Assembly (NCBI GenBank): GCA_031290695.1
Contig: JAITNB010000024.1
Coordinates: forward strand, 1 to 15,093
Source of the DNA: Coriobacteriales bacterium
GTDB lineage: Bacteria > Actinomycetota > Coriobacteriia > Coriobacteriales > UBA8131
DNA: 15,093 nt
Direction of reading: 5' to 3'
Part shown: piece after piece, positions 6,558 through 15,093 of the stretch
Numbering within the stretch: position 1 is the stretch's first letter
Layout: every line of letters starts with the position of its first letter
Position numbers and translations under genes: made by a program
Notes under the pieces: generated by a model
What the model saw: the letters and a program-made list of their open reading frames with translations, nothing else
Databases searched by the model: none
What the model was told of the DNA's origin: nothing

Positions 6558-9500
6558 TGCAACACCTGCCTGTTCCAACCCAATAGATCAACGGTCGATT
6601 CACGTAGGTTCTGGGTCACTGCTGACGTCCCGCCCAGGAAGCGGACGAGATGCGTGGTGTCCCCGTGTTCTTGGAGTATCGTAAGCGTGGTGGTGTTTGC
6701 TTCGTCTGCCAGGAGCAGCACGGCACCGCTCTGGCCCAGCAACACCCCACCTGCAAGCGCGTCGGGGAAGTTCTGGCCGGTTGTCACGGCAACTCCGTTG
6801 GTGTTCATGCCTGCGCTGTTGATCTCCCACCGCGCGATGCGCGCGGCGGTGTCATAGCGGTCGGCACCGCCCAGACGCTCCACCTTGCCAACGCCAATAA
6901 TCTGTTCGAGTTGGGCCTTAACGGAGTCGCCTACCGCGCTGGCGCCTCCTACGATGATGGCCCTCTCAAAGTCACCAAGCTGTATGTCTTCAACCATGTC
7001 GGGCGAAAGCACCGCGCCATTGCAGAGGAAGATGGGCGCCGGAGCGTATGCCGCATAGGGAGACATCGCCAGAGCATCGGCAAAGTTGAGGCCTGTTGCC
7101 ACAATCATTGTCGAGCTCCATTGCGCAACAACAAGACCGTGGAAGTATATCTCGCGAGAAGTCGAATAGCGGTCGGGGCCTGCGATACGGGTAACAAAGC
7201 CGTTACTCCCCAGCAGGGCCTGCGCGTCTGATTCGACTCGCTTTGAAAGCGCACTCTCGCCGCCTACGAGGATGACCTCAAAGCCTTCCCTGCCGCGCGC
7301 AAGGCTTTGGAGCGCGTTTGCCGCGTAGACGCTCAATCCATCGCCTCCGGTGAGGATAAGTGGATAATCAAGAGCACCACCGAGGCCCGAAGCCGAGAGC
7401 GCGTCGGCAAAACCCGCGTTGCCGGCAATAATGACCCCTTCGCTGCCCTGGGGGTATGCCTCCAGGGCAATGAGCGCAGCGGTATGGTCACGTGACTGCC
7501 CCGAGAACGCCTGAACCCGCAGGATGCGGTATGGCATGACGAGTTCACCGGTGTAATAGCCAATGCCCTTTGCCGTCACCTTTGCAATGCCCTGCTCGGC
7601 ATCGCCGGTATAGCTCAACGTGTAATCCTTGTTCTCGACGAGCGTGTTCCCCTCCTCGTCAACGAGTTGCGGAGTGGGACGAATGGCCGCACCGGTGTAG
7701 TAATAGATTGCCTCGACACCGGTGAACTCACTCACCGCGATGTTTGTTGAGCCATTGATCACCGTGATGCTCACAATCTGCGACGAGAAACCGGTCTGGG
7801 TGTCATAGCGCCCAACAAACTCCTCAGGCGTCTGGCCGTAGAGCAGTTGCCAGGCCGTGCGCATACTGGTGGTCCCTACTACAAAACTATCGGGCGGGTC
7901 GCTGGGCAACACCTGTTGGGCAACACTCCTGAGCGCCAACACCGGCTCAACAAGAACCGACCCGCTTGAATCTCCCGAGGCGATATGGGGATAATAGAAG
8001 CGTTCCTCCTGATACAGGGCATCATAGGTGATGGCCTCTATGCTGTTGTCTGACCTCTTGAATATGAGGGAGTCTCCAGAGGCAAAACTCACCTCACACG
8101 CGGCGAGCAGGGTTTGCAGCGGCAGGTACTCGTTTGTGGTGATGATGTGGCGCTCCGCGATGCTGTTCCACCCGCTATAACCCCTCTGCTCGGTAGAGAG
8201 CATACCTTGAACCTGGGCAAGCGTGAAGCTGCCCTTGGCCCGTGGTTGGCCCGTGAGCGACTGTTGGTAAACCTCAAGGCTCAGCACCCCTTCAACCTGG
8301 AAGGTCACCGGGCCGTTGGGCATCTCAAAGCTTGCAGTACGCTCGGTTGTATCCACAAGTAGAGAGCCGTCGCTGTCGCTGGTCGCTACCAGGCGGGTGG
8401 GAGTGACGGCACCCAAGGCGGCAAGTTGTACCTGCACATACTCACCGTTGGAGGCAACGTCGCGCACCTCGTCGCCCACCTTAAACGTGAGTCCAAAGGC
8501 GCCATCGACACCCGTCGCGTTGAGCTCATACCCAACCTTGCGCAGATACACATAGGCCGACTCGTTGAGGGGGGCGGTTGTTGTACGGTTGTAACGCCAC
8601 TCATATTCGCCGGGTGCAGCGGGCTTGGACCCCGCATAGATGTCGCTGTCGCCCATCGTGTCGAGTATGCTTCCCAGCTTCACACACAGATAACCGTAGT
8701 TTGAGCGGTCAAGGGCCGTTTGGGCATCGAGGCTGGAGAAGTACGAGGCCGTGAGGTAGACCTGCGGGGTGGCATTGGGGAAGTCGATGGTGTTGCGACG
8801 GTCGCCATAGACTATCGCTTCGAGGCCGGTCGCGCCCTCGAAGGCAACTGGCGACACCGTGAGACGGGAGACGTCGGCGTCAAAGACGATGCGGCGCAGA
8901 GCCGTGCAGTTGGCAAATACGTAATCATCTATGATGGAGAGACGCGTGAAGGCAGAGGGGGGCGAGAGCTGCTCGGGCGTACCGGTGACCGTGAGCGGCA
9001 GGCCACCCAGAGGCTGCAGGTCAAGGCTCATGACGCCGTCAAACACTACCTCGGCCAACTGGGCATTGTCGAGGAAGGCCCGCTTGCCCAGGCTCGTAAC
9101 CGCCTGGGGTATGCGTACTGCCGTAAGGCCGCTTTGCAGGAAGGCCGCGTCGCCAATCGATTGCAAGGTGACCGGCAGGCTTATGCTTTGCAGCGCCAGG
9201 GTATTGGCAAAAGCGTATGGCTCGATATACTGCGCAACACCGTCCTGCGCAAATGCCACGCTTGAAAGGTTGCTACAGTTCATAAAGGCCGCCCTGCCAA
9301 TGGTGGTCATGCTCGACGAGAACTCAACGCCGGTGATGAGGGCAGCGTCGCCCACTTCGCTGGCACCAAAGGCAAAGTTGGCGATGCGCGCCACCTCATA
9401 GGTCTCGCCGCCGTCGGCTATGGACGCAGGGATGGTAACAATGCCCAGGGTCGCGGGGTCAATGGCGGTTTGCCCGTCAACGCCAACACCCACCTGAACC

Positions 9501-12500
9501 TGGTTGGTAGGCTGGTCGTCCTCATCGAGGAGAACGTCAAAGGTGCAGGACACCTGCGTTGTTTGTGTGCCCAGGCGCACCGAGACATCGGCCTCGATGG
9601 TGTTGTCTTCGACCGTGCGGGCAAAGACATACAGGGAGTCGTTCACGGCCCGTCCAATGCCCAGAGTGCCGGGCTCAAAGCGCCAGCGGGCGTTGGATGC
9701 CAATGAGGGCAGGGTGTCGCTTGCCGGATGCCATGCGGTGCCGGCAAAGAGGTCGGTTGGCGAGGGGGAGTCAACGGCCGCCCCCTCCTTGAGGATGAGC
9801 GTTGCTACGGTTGTACCAGCCAGAAAATCGTTCTCGGACTCATAGAACCGCGCCGTGTAGTAGCGCGTTATGCCCTGCGAGGAACCAAAGGTAGTGTAAG
9901 TGCCCTTCTTACTGGAATAGATGATCGTCTTTATAACATTGCAGTCGAGGAAGATATCCTGGCCAAAGACCGTCCGTGCCATATTGTTGTTGAACACGAT
10001 GGTGTCGAGGTTGCTCACGGCTATGTCACCATTTTGCCTCACGTACGCGAAGGCATTGGCACCTATGCGCGTCACCTTGCTGGGTATGACCACGCTGGTG
10101 ATGCCCATGCGACGGTAAAAGGCATAGGAGGCTATGGTGGTAGGCACGTATTCAAAGTTGTTCTCATCCTTGGCGAGCTCGGGGATAACAACGGCGCCGC
10201 TGGTCTCGGCCACCACTGCCTGATCGCTCGCGCCGCCACGGCCCACCTGAACCGTGCCCGGCGTAAGGTTGTCTGCGATGCTGGTAACATAGTAGATTAT
10301 GGGATTCGCAAACATGTCGTTGTGCGTGAAGGTGTCGCCTACCAGGTGCGCGGTAATCGCGAACTGACCAATCGCCGTACCGCTATAGCCATCCACACCG
10401 GTCGCAGTTGCCAATACCCGTATAGCGCCAACATCCACGATATTGGAGGTGGTAACCCATCCTCCTGTCCCATCGCTGCGCTGGAACGTGATGGTATACA
10501 GCTCGGGCATGAGCTGGTTGCCATCGGCATCTACCACACGGCCCGAGGTGCTGGTAAAGGGATTGACGTCACTGCCGGTATAGCGATAGCCAGCCAGTGT
10601 GACCGCCTTGCCGTAGGCGAGGTCCTTGAGGTCGGCATCAACAGCATAGGCATAGAGCGAATCGGTAAGGCCGGTATTCAGAGCGGGGTTGCCTTCAAAA
10701 CGCCAGAGGGTGGTGCCCGTTGGGAGTGCCGGTACTTGTGTGCTTTCTCCAAAGAGGAGGCTGGATGACAGGCGATCGCTGCGGATGGTGCGATACATGG
10801 TTGAACGCAGGATGGTCGCCCTGCCCAGAGGGTTGCCCTCTGCGAGGTCCTGTTCACTGGCATAGAACGTGACCGTCACATAGATGTTCGCGCTGGTGGG
10901 GAACATGATCTCAAAGCCGTAGACCGTCTTGCTCATGAACGCGACCGTTGTGATGGCGCGCGAATTGAAGAACGGTGCGTTGGTTGTCATAAAGCTCGCG
11001 TCGCCCTCAAAAACCACCGTGGTGAGCGATGCACAGTTAGCGAAGGCGTTATTGCCCAGGTTGGTGATGTTTGGGGAGACGTCAACCCGTCTGAGGGAGG
11101 TCCCGTCAAACGCGTGGGCACCAATGGAGGTGAGCGTCGAGGGGAGGTCGATCACCGTGAGCGCGCTGCAACCCTGAAAGGCACGCTCGGATATCGTGCT
11201 CATGCCCAGAGGCAGGGTGACCTGCTCAAGGGCGGTACAGTTGATAAAGGCGCCGGGGAAGTTGGAGAGCCCTGCGGGAAGCTGGACACTGCGGAGCGCC
11301 GTGCAGCCGTTGAAGGCGTTGTTCTCAATAGAGGTAAGCGCGACGGGAAGGGAGATGCTTTGCAGGGCCGTACAGCCCTGGAAGGAGTTGGGGGCCAAGG
11401 TGGTGATGCCACCGCCCAGGATGACGCTTGTGAGGTTGGCGTTTAATGCAAATGCATAGGTCGAGGCTGATGTGAGGCCACTGGGAACCGTGATCGAGGT
11501 GAGATCGCGCATATTGGCAAAGGCATAAGTGCCTATATCGCGCAAGCTTGAAGGCAGCACCAACTCAACGAGGAAGCGGCAGGCGTAGGCATTGTTTATG
11601 CTGCCAAACGCATAGGGACTCACCGTTGTTACCGTGTAGTTGATGTTGTTGTAGCGAACCGTCGAGGGGATGATGACCTTGCCCTCGACCCTCGTTGGCA
11701 ACGCGGGCACCGTGCGTTGGACCGCGCCGGCATTGGTGGTGATGGTCGAGGCAACGGCCATCTCGAGTTTACCGTCGGCAACAGAGGTGATGCGAAAGAG
11801 GCAGGGGGTGGTGGTCTCAGTGCCATCGAGCAAGATGTTGACCACATCAACATAGACCTCGCTACCTAGGGCACCCGGCTTGTTGATAATGGAGAAGGGC
11901 ACGTACTGTGTGGCGCTAAAGTGGTTGATACCCTTAAGCACCATGCGCAGATTGCCAATGGAGGTTACGTCACTCGTGGCCGCCCATACCCCCGGGGAGG
12001 TCTCGCGCTCAAAACTCTGGGTGTAGTGAACGTCCCTGGTGAGACGACCGCCCGCGATGCCGCAGACAGCTATCTCGTCGGCGCGCACAACGGGAAAGCC
12101 GTTGTAGGCAAACTCCTCATTGTGCGTGAGCCCCACGATGATGGCGTCGTCGATGGTAAACACGTCGTTAGTCTGAGCGGCATAGGCAGAGACGGAGTCG
12201 GTGAGTGTGGAGCGCAGGGCCGTTTGATTGTCCGCATTGACCTCGGGGTACACCCAGGTGGGCGCATACCACCAGGTGGGCGGGTTGAGCTTGCTGTCAT
12301 CTATGACCCACGATGGGTACGCTGGTGTCGAGCCGCTGTACACGCCCTGTCCCATCGTCGTGATGCCGGGGATGTTGGCGATGATCGTGCGCTCGCTTAT
12401 GGTGATGCTGCCCAAGCGCCCAGCCGCTTGTCCCACATGAGCCTCACGGTCAAAAAACGTGATGGTGTAGTAGCGGGTGGGCCGAGCCGTAACATAGAAC

Positions 12501-14212
12501 AGGTTGAGAACGGCTTCCTTCCTGCCATAATAGATTACTTTTTGTATGAGCGAGTCATAGGTAAACACGTTGTCACCAAACGTGATGGCAGAGGCATTGC
12601 CCGCAAAGACCAGCGTCTCAATGCCATAGCACATACTAAAGGCACTGGCACCAATAGAAACCGTGAACTGCGGGATAGTCACCCCGTTGAGCAACGCGCA
12701 ATTTTGAAAGGCGGTGCTGTCGATCTGCGTCACCGTAAACTGAAACTGGTTCACGCCTTCGCCTATATAGAGCACATCGGGTATTGTGAGGGCGCCGTCG
12801 GTGCTGGTGGGTATCGCGCGCGTAACAGCAGTACTGCCCGCTGGCGGATAATCCGAGCGAGCCACCGCGACGGTTCCCGTCATGCCGCTCATGCTCGTGA
12901 TCCTAAAGGAGCAGGGGGCAGTGTCAAGGGTGCCGTTGCGCTTGGTGAGCGGGATGTCGTACTCAAAGGTCTTGTTTGAGAATGAGATGGTGAAGGTACC
13001 CGACAGCGACCCGTTATAGATAGTCCCGGTACCCGTCGCAGTAACGCGCACGGTGCCGGGCGAGGCGGTGTCGCTTGTCTGTACCCATTGATTGGCCTGT
13101 GCGGGATCCTGGCGATAATAGCGGTACGTGAAGTGCTTGCCCTCGGTGAGCGTGGTGCCCAGCATGTCTGAGACGATGGCACCGTGATCGACCGCGCGCC
13201 CGGTGAATATCTGGTCTCCCACCGTAAGGCGCCCCAGACTCAGGTTGTTGTAATTGGAGAGAAGCGCGTAGGCATAGCAGGAGTCGGCGAGTTTGTTGTT
13301 GAGACTGGGGTTGCCCTGAAACAGCCAGAAGTTTGTTGTGCCGGGGAAGGCGGGGATGCTGCCTTCATAGATGGCTGCGGCATCAAGACCTGCGCGCACA
13401 TCGAGGAAGTCGGTGTTGCCGCTTACGATCGCTGTTGAGAGAGGCGTACCGGCCGTGACCGCCGCCTGGTTGAGGTAGAAGTGTACCGTATAGAAGAACT
13501 CCGGCTGCGCCACCAGCTGGGAGTTAAAGAGAGCAGCCTGGTTGGTGAGCTTCTTGCCATAGTAGATGACCTTCTCAATCTGTACACCCGACCCCGTGAA
13601 CACATAGGAGCCGGTGGTAGGTGCGTTGCCCCTGAATATCACCTTCTTGAGGCCGGAACAGCGGGAGAAGGCATAGCTGCGTATGGAGGTGACGCTTGAG
13701 GGAATGTCGAGTTGCGTGAGCTTGGGGCAGTCATAGAACGCATAGGTGTCTATGGAACCCAGGACCCCTGGGAGGTTGATGTTTGTGAGCGCCCCGTTAA
13801 AGGCGAAGGCACGGGTACCTATCTGCTGTATGGTTGCGGGCAGGGTGACTGCGGTGAGTTGTGCGCAGGAGTTTGTTGCGGAGTCGCCGCCAAAGGCATA
13901 GTCGCCAATACGCGTTACCGTGTAGTTCTCGCCCAGATGACTCACGGTTTGGGGTATGTTGAGAGACCCGGCGGTCGCCAGGTCGACGGCCCGCGCGCCG
14001 CGCATGGTCTGGTCGCCAACAACCATGACGGTGTTGCCCGCTATAACCTGGAACTGGCATGTAACGGTGTTGTTGACGCCGCCCTCGCTGTGCCCGATGG
14101 GCTCGGAGAACTGCGTACCAGGCGCCAGCGGCGCCGCGAAAGCCAGCGTTGTGTGTGCACCGAGAAACGCGGCTGTTGCGAGGAACAGGGTTATGAGGAT
14201 TCGGCGGATCAA
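6554..14212 (-). CDS. Giant LRR/beta-domain surface protein with three C-terminal CWB2 repeats
   Basis: The 2552 residues start at a TTG (14212) with AAGGGGG six bases upstream. The signal peptide MIRRILITLFLATAAF... is cleaved after AFA (residue 26). Five super-repeats follow. Each has a beta cap with a CxFxI-like strand (caps near 52, 434, 804, 1306 and 1554), an LRR_5 block (about 100-190, 492-560, 858-1080, 1358-1410, 1603-1800) and a module ending in DSxYAYA-like sequence (ends near 312, 672, 1186, 1528, 1886). YTG-type beta domains follow modules one to three (about 322-415, 690-775, 1203-1285), with a further one at 2164-2230. Residues 1897-1980 end in FEMPNGPVTFQVE, like InlB-B-type repeats. 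Residues about 1986-2103 form a domain I cannot name. Three CWB2 repeats (from about 2238, 2340 and 2444; IAGPDRYSTS, LGGADRYDTA) should attach it non-covalently to the wall. It is the larger paralogue of the next gene. It follows the previous stop by 3 nt in the same frame. Likely role is adhesion or substrate contact, ligand unknown. Confidence 0.93.
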   Translation of the reverse strand: MIRRILITLFLATAAFLGAHTTLAFAAPLAPGTQFSEPIGHSEGGVNNTVTCQFQVIAGNTVMVVGDQTMRGARAVDLATAGSLNIPQTVSHLGENYTVTRIGDYAFGGDSATNSCAQLTAVTLPATIQQIGTRAFAFNGALTNINLPGVLGSIDTYAFYDCPKLTQLDIPSSVTSIRSYAFSRCSGLKKVIFRGNAPTTGSYVFTGSGVQIEKVIYYGKKLTNQAALFNSQLVAQPEFFYTVHFYLNQAAVTAGTPLSTAIVSGNTDFLDVRAGLDAAAIYEGSIPAFPGTTNFWLFQGNPSLNNKLADSCYAYALLSNYNNLSLGRLTVGDQIFTGRAVDHGAIVSDMLGTTLTEGKHFTYRYYRQDPAQANQWVQTSDTASPGTVRVTATGTGTIYNGSLSGTFTISFSNKTFEYDIPLTKRNGTLDTAPCSFRITSMSGMTGTVAVARSDYPPAGSTAVTRAIPTSTDGALTIPDVLYIGEGVNQFQFTVTQIDSTAFQNCALLNGVTIPQFTVSIGASAFSMCYGIETLVFAGNASAITFGDNVFTYDSLIQKVIYYGRKEAVLNLFYVTARPTRYYTITFFDREAHVGQAAGRLGSITISERTIIANIPGITTMGQGVYSGSTPAYPSWVIDDSKLNPPTWWYAPTWVYPEVNADNQTALRSTLTDSVSAYAAQTNDVFTIDDAIIVGLTHNEEFAYNGFPVVRADEIAVCGIAGGRLTRDVHYTQSFERETSPGVWAATSDVTSIGNLRMVLKGINHFSATQYVPFSIINKPGALGSEVYVDVVNILLDGTETTTPCLFRITSVADGKLEMAVASTITTNAGAVQRTVPALPTRVEGKVIIPSTVRYNNINYTVTTVSPYAFGSINNAYACRFLVELVLPSSLRDIGTYAFANMRDLTSITVPSGLTSASTYAFALNANLTSVILGGGITTLAPNSFQGCTALQSISLPVALTSIENNAFNGCTALRSVQLPAGLSNFPGAFINCTALEQVTLPLGMSTISERAFQGCSALTVIDLPSTLTSIGAHAFDGTSLRRVDVSPNITNLGNNAFANCASLTTVVFEGDASFMTTNAPFFNSRAITTVAFMSKTVYGFEIMFPTSANIYVTVTFYASEQDLAEGNPLGRATILRSTMYRTIRSDRLSSSLLFGESTQVPALPTGTTLWRFEGNPALNTGLTDSLYAYAVDADLKDLAYGKAVTLAGYRYTGSDVNPFTSTSGRVVDADGNQLMPELYTITFQRSDGTGGWVTTSNIVDVGAIRVLATATGVDGYSGTAIGQFAITAHLVGDTFTHNDMFANPIIYYVTSIADNLTPGTVQVGRGGASDQAVVAETSGAVVIPELAKDENNFEYVPTTIASYAFYRRMGITSVVIPSKVTRIGANAFAYVRQNGDIAVSNLDTIVFNNNMARTVFGQDIFLDCNVIKTIIYSSKKGTYTTFGSSQGITRYYTARFYESENDFLAGTTVATLILKEGAAVDSPSPTDLFAGTAWHPASDTLPSLASNARWRFEPGTLGIGRAVNDSLYVFARTVEDNTIEADVSVRLGTQTTQVSCTFDVLLDEDDQPTNQVQVGVGVDGQTAIDPATLGIVTIPASIADGGETYEVARIANFAFGASEVGDAALITGVEFSSSMTTIGRAAFMNCSNLSSVAFAQDGVAQYIEPYAFANTLALQSISLPVTLQSIGDAAFLQSGLTAVRIPQAVTSLGKRAFLDNAQLAEVVFDGVMSLDLQPLGGLPLTVTGTPEQLSPPSAFTRLSIIDDYVFANCTALRRIVFDADVSRLTVSPVAFEGATGLEAIVYGDRRNTIDFPNATPQVYLTASYFSSLDAQTALDRSNYGYLCVKLGSILDTMGDSDIYAGSKPAAPGEYEWRYNRTTTAPLNESAYVYLRKVGYELNATGVDGAFGLTFKVGDEVRDVASNGEYVQVQLAALGAVTPTRLVATSDSDGSLLVDTTERTASFEMPNGPVTFQVEGVLSLEVYQQSLTGQPRAKGSFTLAQVQGMLSTEQRGYSGWNSIAERHIITTNEYLPLQTLLAACEVSFASGDSLIFKRSDNSIEAITYDALYQEERFYYPHIASGDSSGSVLVEPVLALRSVAQQVLPSDPPDSFVVGTTSMRTAWQLLYGQTPEEFVGRYDTQTGFSSQIVSITVINGSTNIAVSEFTGVEAIYYYTGAAIRPTPQLVDEEGNTLVENKDYTLSYTGDAEQGIAKVTAKGIGYYTGELVMPYRILRVQAFSGQSRDHTAALIALEAYPQGSEGVIIAGNAGFADALSASGLGGALDYPLILTGGDGLSVYAANALQSLARGREGFEVILVGGESALSKRVESDAQALLGSNGFVTRIAGPDRYSTSREIYFHGLVVAQWSSTMIVATGLNFADALAMSPYAAYAPAPIFLCNGAVLSPDMVEDIQLGDFERAIIVGGASAVGDSVKAQLEQIIGVGKVERLGGADRYDTAARIARWEINSAGMNTNGVAVTTGQNFPDALAGGVLLGQSGAVLLLADEANTTTLTILQEHGDTTHLVRFLGGTSAVTQNLRESTVDLLGWNRQVLQ
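6563..6567 (-). promoter_or_regulatory. Ribosome binding site at the ATGA junction of the two giant genes
   Basis: AGGTG lies 5 nt before the ATG at 6557, whose last two bases form the start of the TGA stop (6556-6554) of the 2552-residue gene. This arrangement is typical of translational coupling and is the reason for choosing 6557 over the TTG at 6578. Confidence 0.6.
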
Positions 14213-14215
14213 GAC

Positions 14216-15093
14216 TTACCCCCTTGAGGCTTGCTCAAGCGTGAGTTTGAGCGATGGTGTGAGGGCAGAGGTGCCGCCAAGTACGTGTCCATACCCTATG
14301 AAGTCCCTGTTGGCGGTGATAACCGTGGCTATCTGGGAGCGCCCGGCTGTACTGTCGTCTACCAGGAGCAGCACGGTGCCAACCTTGCCGGCAAACGCGC
14401 CGCCCGCAAGGGCGTCGGGGAACTTCTGCCCCGTGGCAACCGCTACTTGGTTAAAGCCCAGAAGGGCAGAAGTGTCCTGGATGTAGTTGGCTATGAGTGC
14501 CGAGGTCTCGTAGCGGTCGGCACCGCCCTGGCGTGTAAAGGTGGTGTTGTCGCTGGCCGCATAGCCCAGTTGGGTCTTAACGAGGTCGGGCACCACGGCA
14601 GTGCCTCCTACGATGATGATCTTGGTGATGGTGCCGGCGGCAAGGGCTGTCTTGAGGGTGGTTATGGTGTTGGCATCAAGGCCTGCCTGTGCATCGGCCA
14701 AGAATATCGGGGCCTTCTCCGCATAGGCATAGGGGGATATCGAGAGCGCGTCGGCAAAGCTCCAGCCGCAGGCTATGATGGCGGTTGTGCCCCAGGTGCC
14801 GGCGGCCTTGCCCTTGGCATAGATGTCAAGGGCCGTTGCGGCACGTGCGTCGCCTGATGCGCGGATGACCTTGTTGGGGTCGACGACCAGGGCCTTGAGC
14901 GCGGTCTCGACGGCAGGCGCTATTGCGCTCGTGCCGCCCACGATGTAGATGGTGGTGGGCTCAAGGGCCTGGATAACGTCCTTGGCCTGGGTGCTCAAGG
15001 CGTTGGGCGCCGTGAGCACCACCGGCGCGTCGGTGATACCGGCGAGGCCGGTGGCGGCAAGGGCGTCGGGGAAGTTCTCGCCGGTTGCCACGA
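14216..15093 (-). CDS. CWB2 cell-wall-anchored protein, C-terminal part (runs off the right edge)
   Basis: The frame is open from the right edge of the window to a TAA at 14218-14216; the N-terminus lies outside. The visible 292 or so residues are three CWB2 (PF04122) repeats. The first is incomplete (VATGENFPDALAATGLAG, IYIVGGTSAIAPAV). The second has a degenerate opening, SGDARAATA instead of G-DRYxTA, but keeps WSFADALSISPYAY and IIIVGGTAVV. The third is canonical (QGGADRYETSALIA, VAVATGQKFPDALAGGAF, HVLGGTSALTPSL) and ends in EQASRG. In clostridial proteins such as Cwp66 and SlpA, three CWB2 repeats bind anionic wall polymers and hold the protein on the cell surface non-covalently. The functional domain is not visible. 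It heads the visible part of the operon, and the next gene starts 3 nt after its stop. Confidence 0.93.
   Translation of the reverse strand, partial: VATGENFPDALAATGLAGITDAPVVLTAPNALSTQAKDVIQALEPTTIYIVGGTSAIAPAVETALKALVVDPNKVIRASGDARAATALDIYAKGKAAGTWGTTAIIACGWSFADALSISPYAYAEKAPIFLADAQAGLDANTITTLKTALAAGTITKIIIVGGTAVVPDLVKTQLGYAASDNTTFTRQGGADRYETSALIANYIQDTSALLGFNQVAVATGQKFPDALAGGAFAGKVGTVLLLVDDSTAGRSQIATVITANRDFIGYGHVLGGTSALTPSLKLTLEQASRG
14219..14225 (-). promoter_or_regulatory. Ribosome binding site deciding the TTG start of the 2552-residue gene
   Basis: AAGGGGG, one base different from AAGGAGG, lies 6 nt before the TTG at 14212. It spans the last codons of the upstream gene. No ATG or GTG lies in frame ahead of the signal-peptide core, which supports the TTG. 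Confidence 0.65.

Noticed and set aside
11921..12979. Long plus-strand open frame (352 codons) opposite the 2552-residue gene; similar frames at 9728-10768, 5622-6431 and 2661-3347.
   Set aside because: They lie wholly inside strongly supported minus-strand genes, show no domain or signal pattern, and are expected from G+C-rich coding DNA with few stops on the opposite strand.
1..15093. CRISPR array, tRNA or rRNA genes, insertion sequences.
   Set aside because: No regularly spaced direct repeats with unique spacers, no cloverleaf-like or rRNA-like sequence and no transposase-like protein were seen; the repetition present is at protein-domain level.

Overview
The window is a G+C-rich stretch whose genes all lie on the minus strand and nearly all encode exported surface proteins. 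The combination of cell wall binding repeat 2 (CWB2, PF04122) tails, BspA-type leucine-rich repeats (LRR_5), GLUG-type repeats, a lipoprotein with a canonical lipobox, strong Shine-Dalgarno sequences and one TTG start suggests a high-G+C Gram-positive bacterium. A host-associated member of Coriobacteriia is the best guess. That assignment is an inference from gene content; no marker gene is present.

Layout in the direction of transcription (right to left): (1) the last ~291 codons of a CWB2-anchored protein whose N-terminus lies outside the window (15093-14216); (2) a 2552-residue secreted protein (14212-6554) with a signal peptide, five LRR-containing super-repeats, several YTG-type beta domains and three C-terminal CWB2 repeats; (3) a 1618-residue paralogue (6557-1701) built from the same super-repeat, but held by a C-terminal transmembrane helix after a glycine-rich stalk; (4) a small lipoprotein with a SurA/PrsA-type N-terminal chaperone domain and no recognisable PPIase domain (1741- or 1636-1013); (5) a 188-bp gap with a palindrome and a promoter-like element containing a run of ten G; (6) the first ~274 codons of a secreted GLUG-repeat protein (824 to below 1).

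Genes 1 to 4 are joined by a 3-nt gap, an ATGA overlap and a possible 41-nt overlap, so they look like one translationally coupled operon. A reasonable reading is a surface-display cassette: two giant LRR proteins with different anchors, a third CWB2 protein, and a membrane-tethered folding helper. The GLUG gene appears to have its own promoter, where the G tract fills most of the -35/-10 spacer, an arrangement typical of phase-variable surface genes.

The most notable items are the candidate slip-strand promoter, a recurring ~100-residue module found eight times across the two giants that I cannot assign to a named family, and the PPIase-less SurA-like lipoprotein encoded right after them. 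I saw no tRNA, rRNA, CRISPR array, insertion sequence or credible plus-strand gene.
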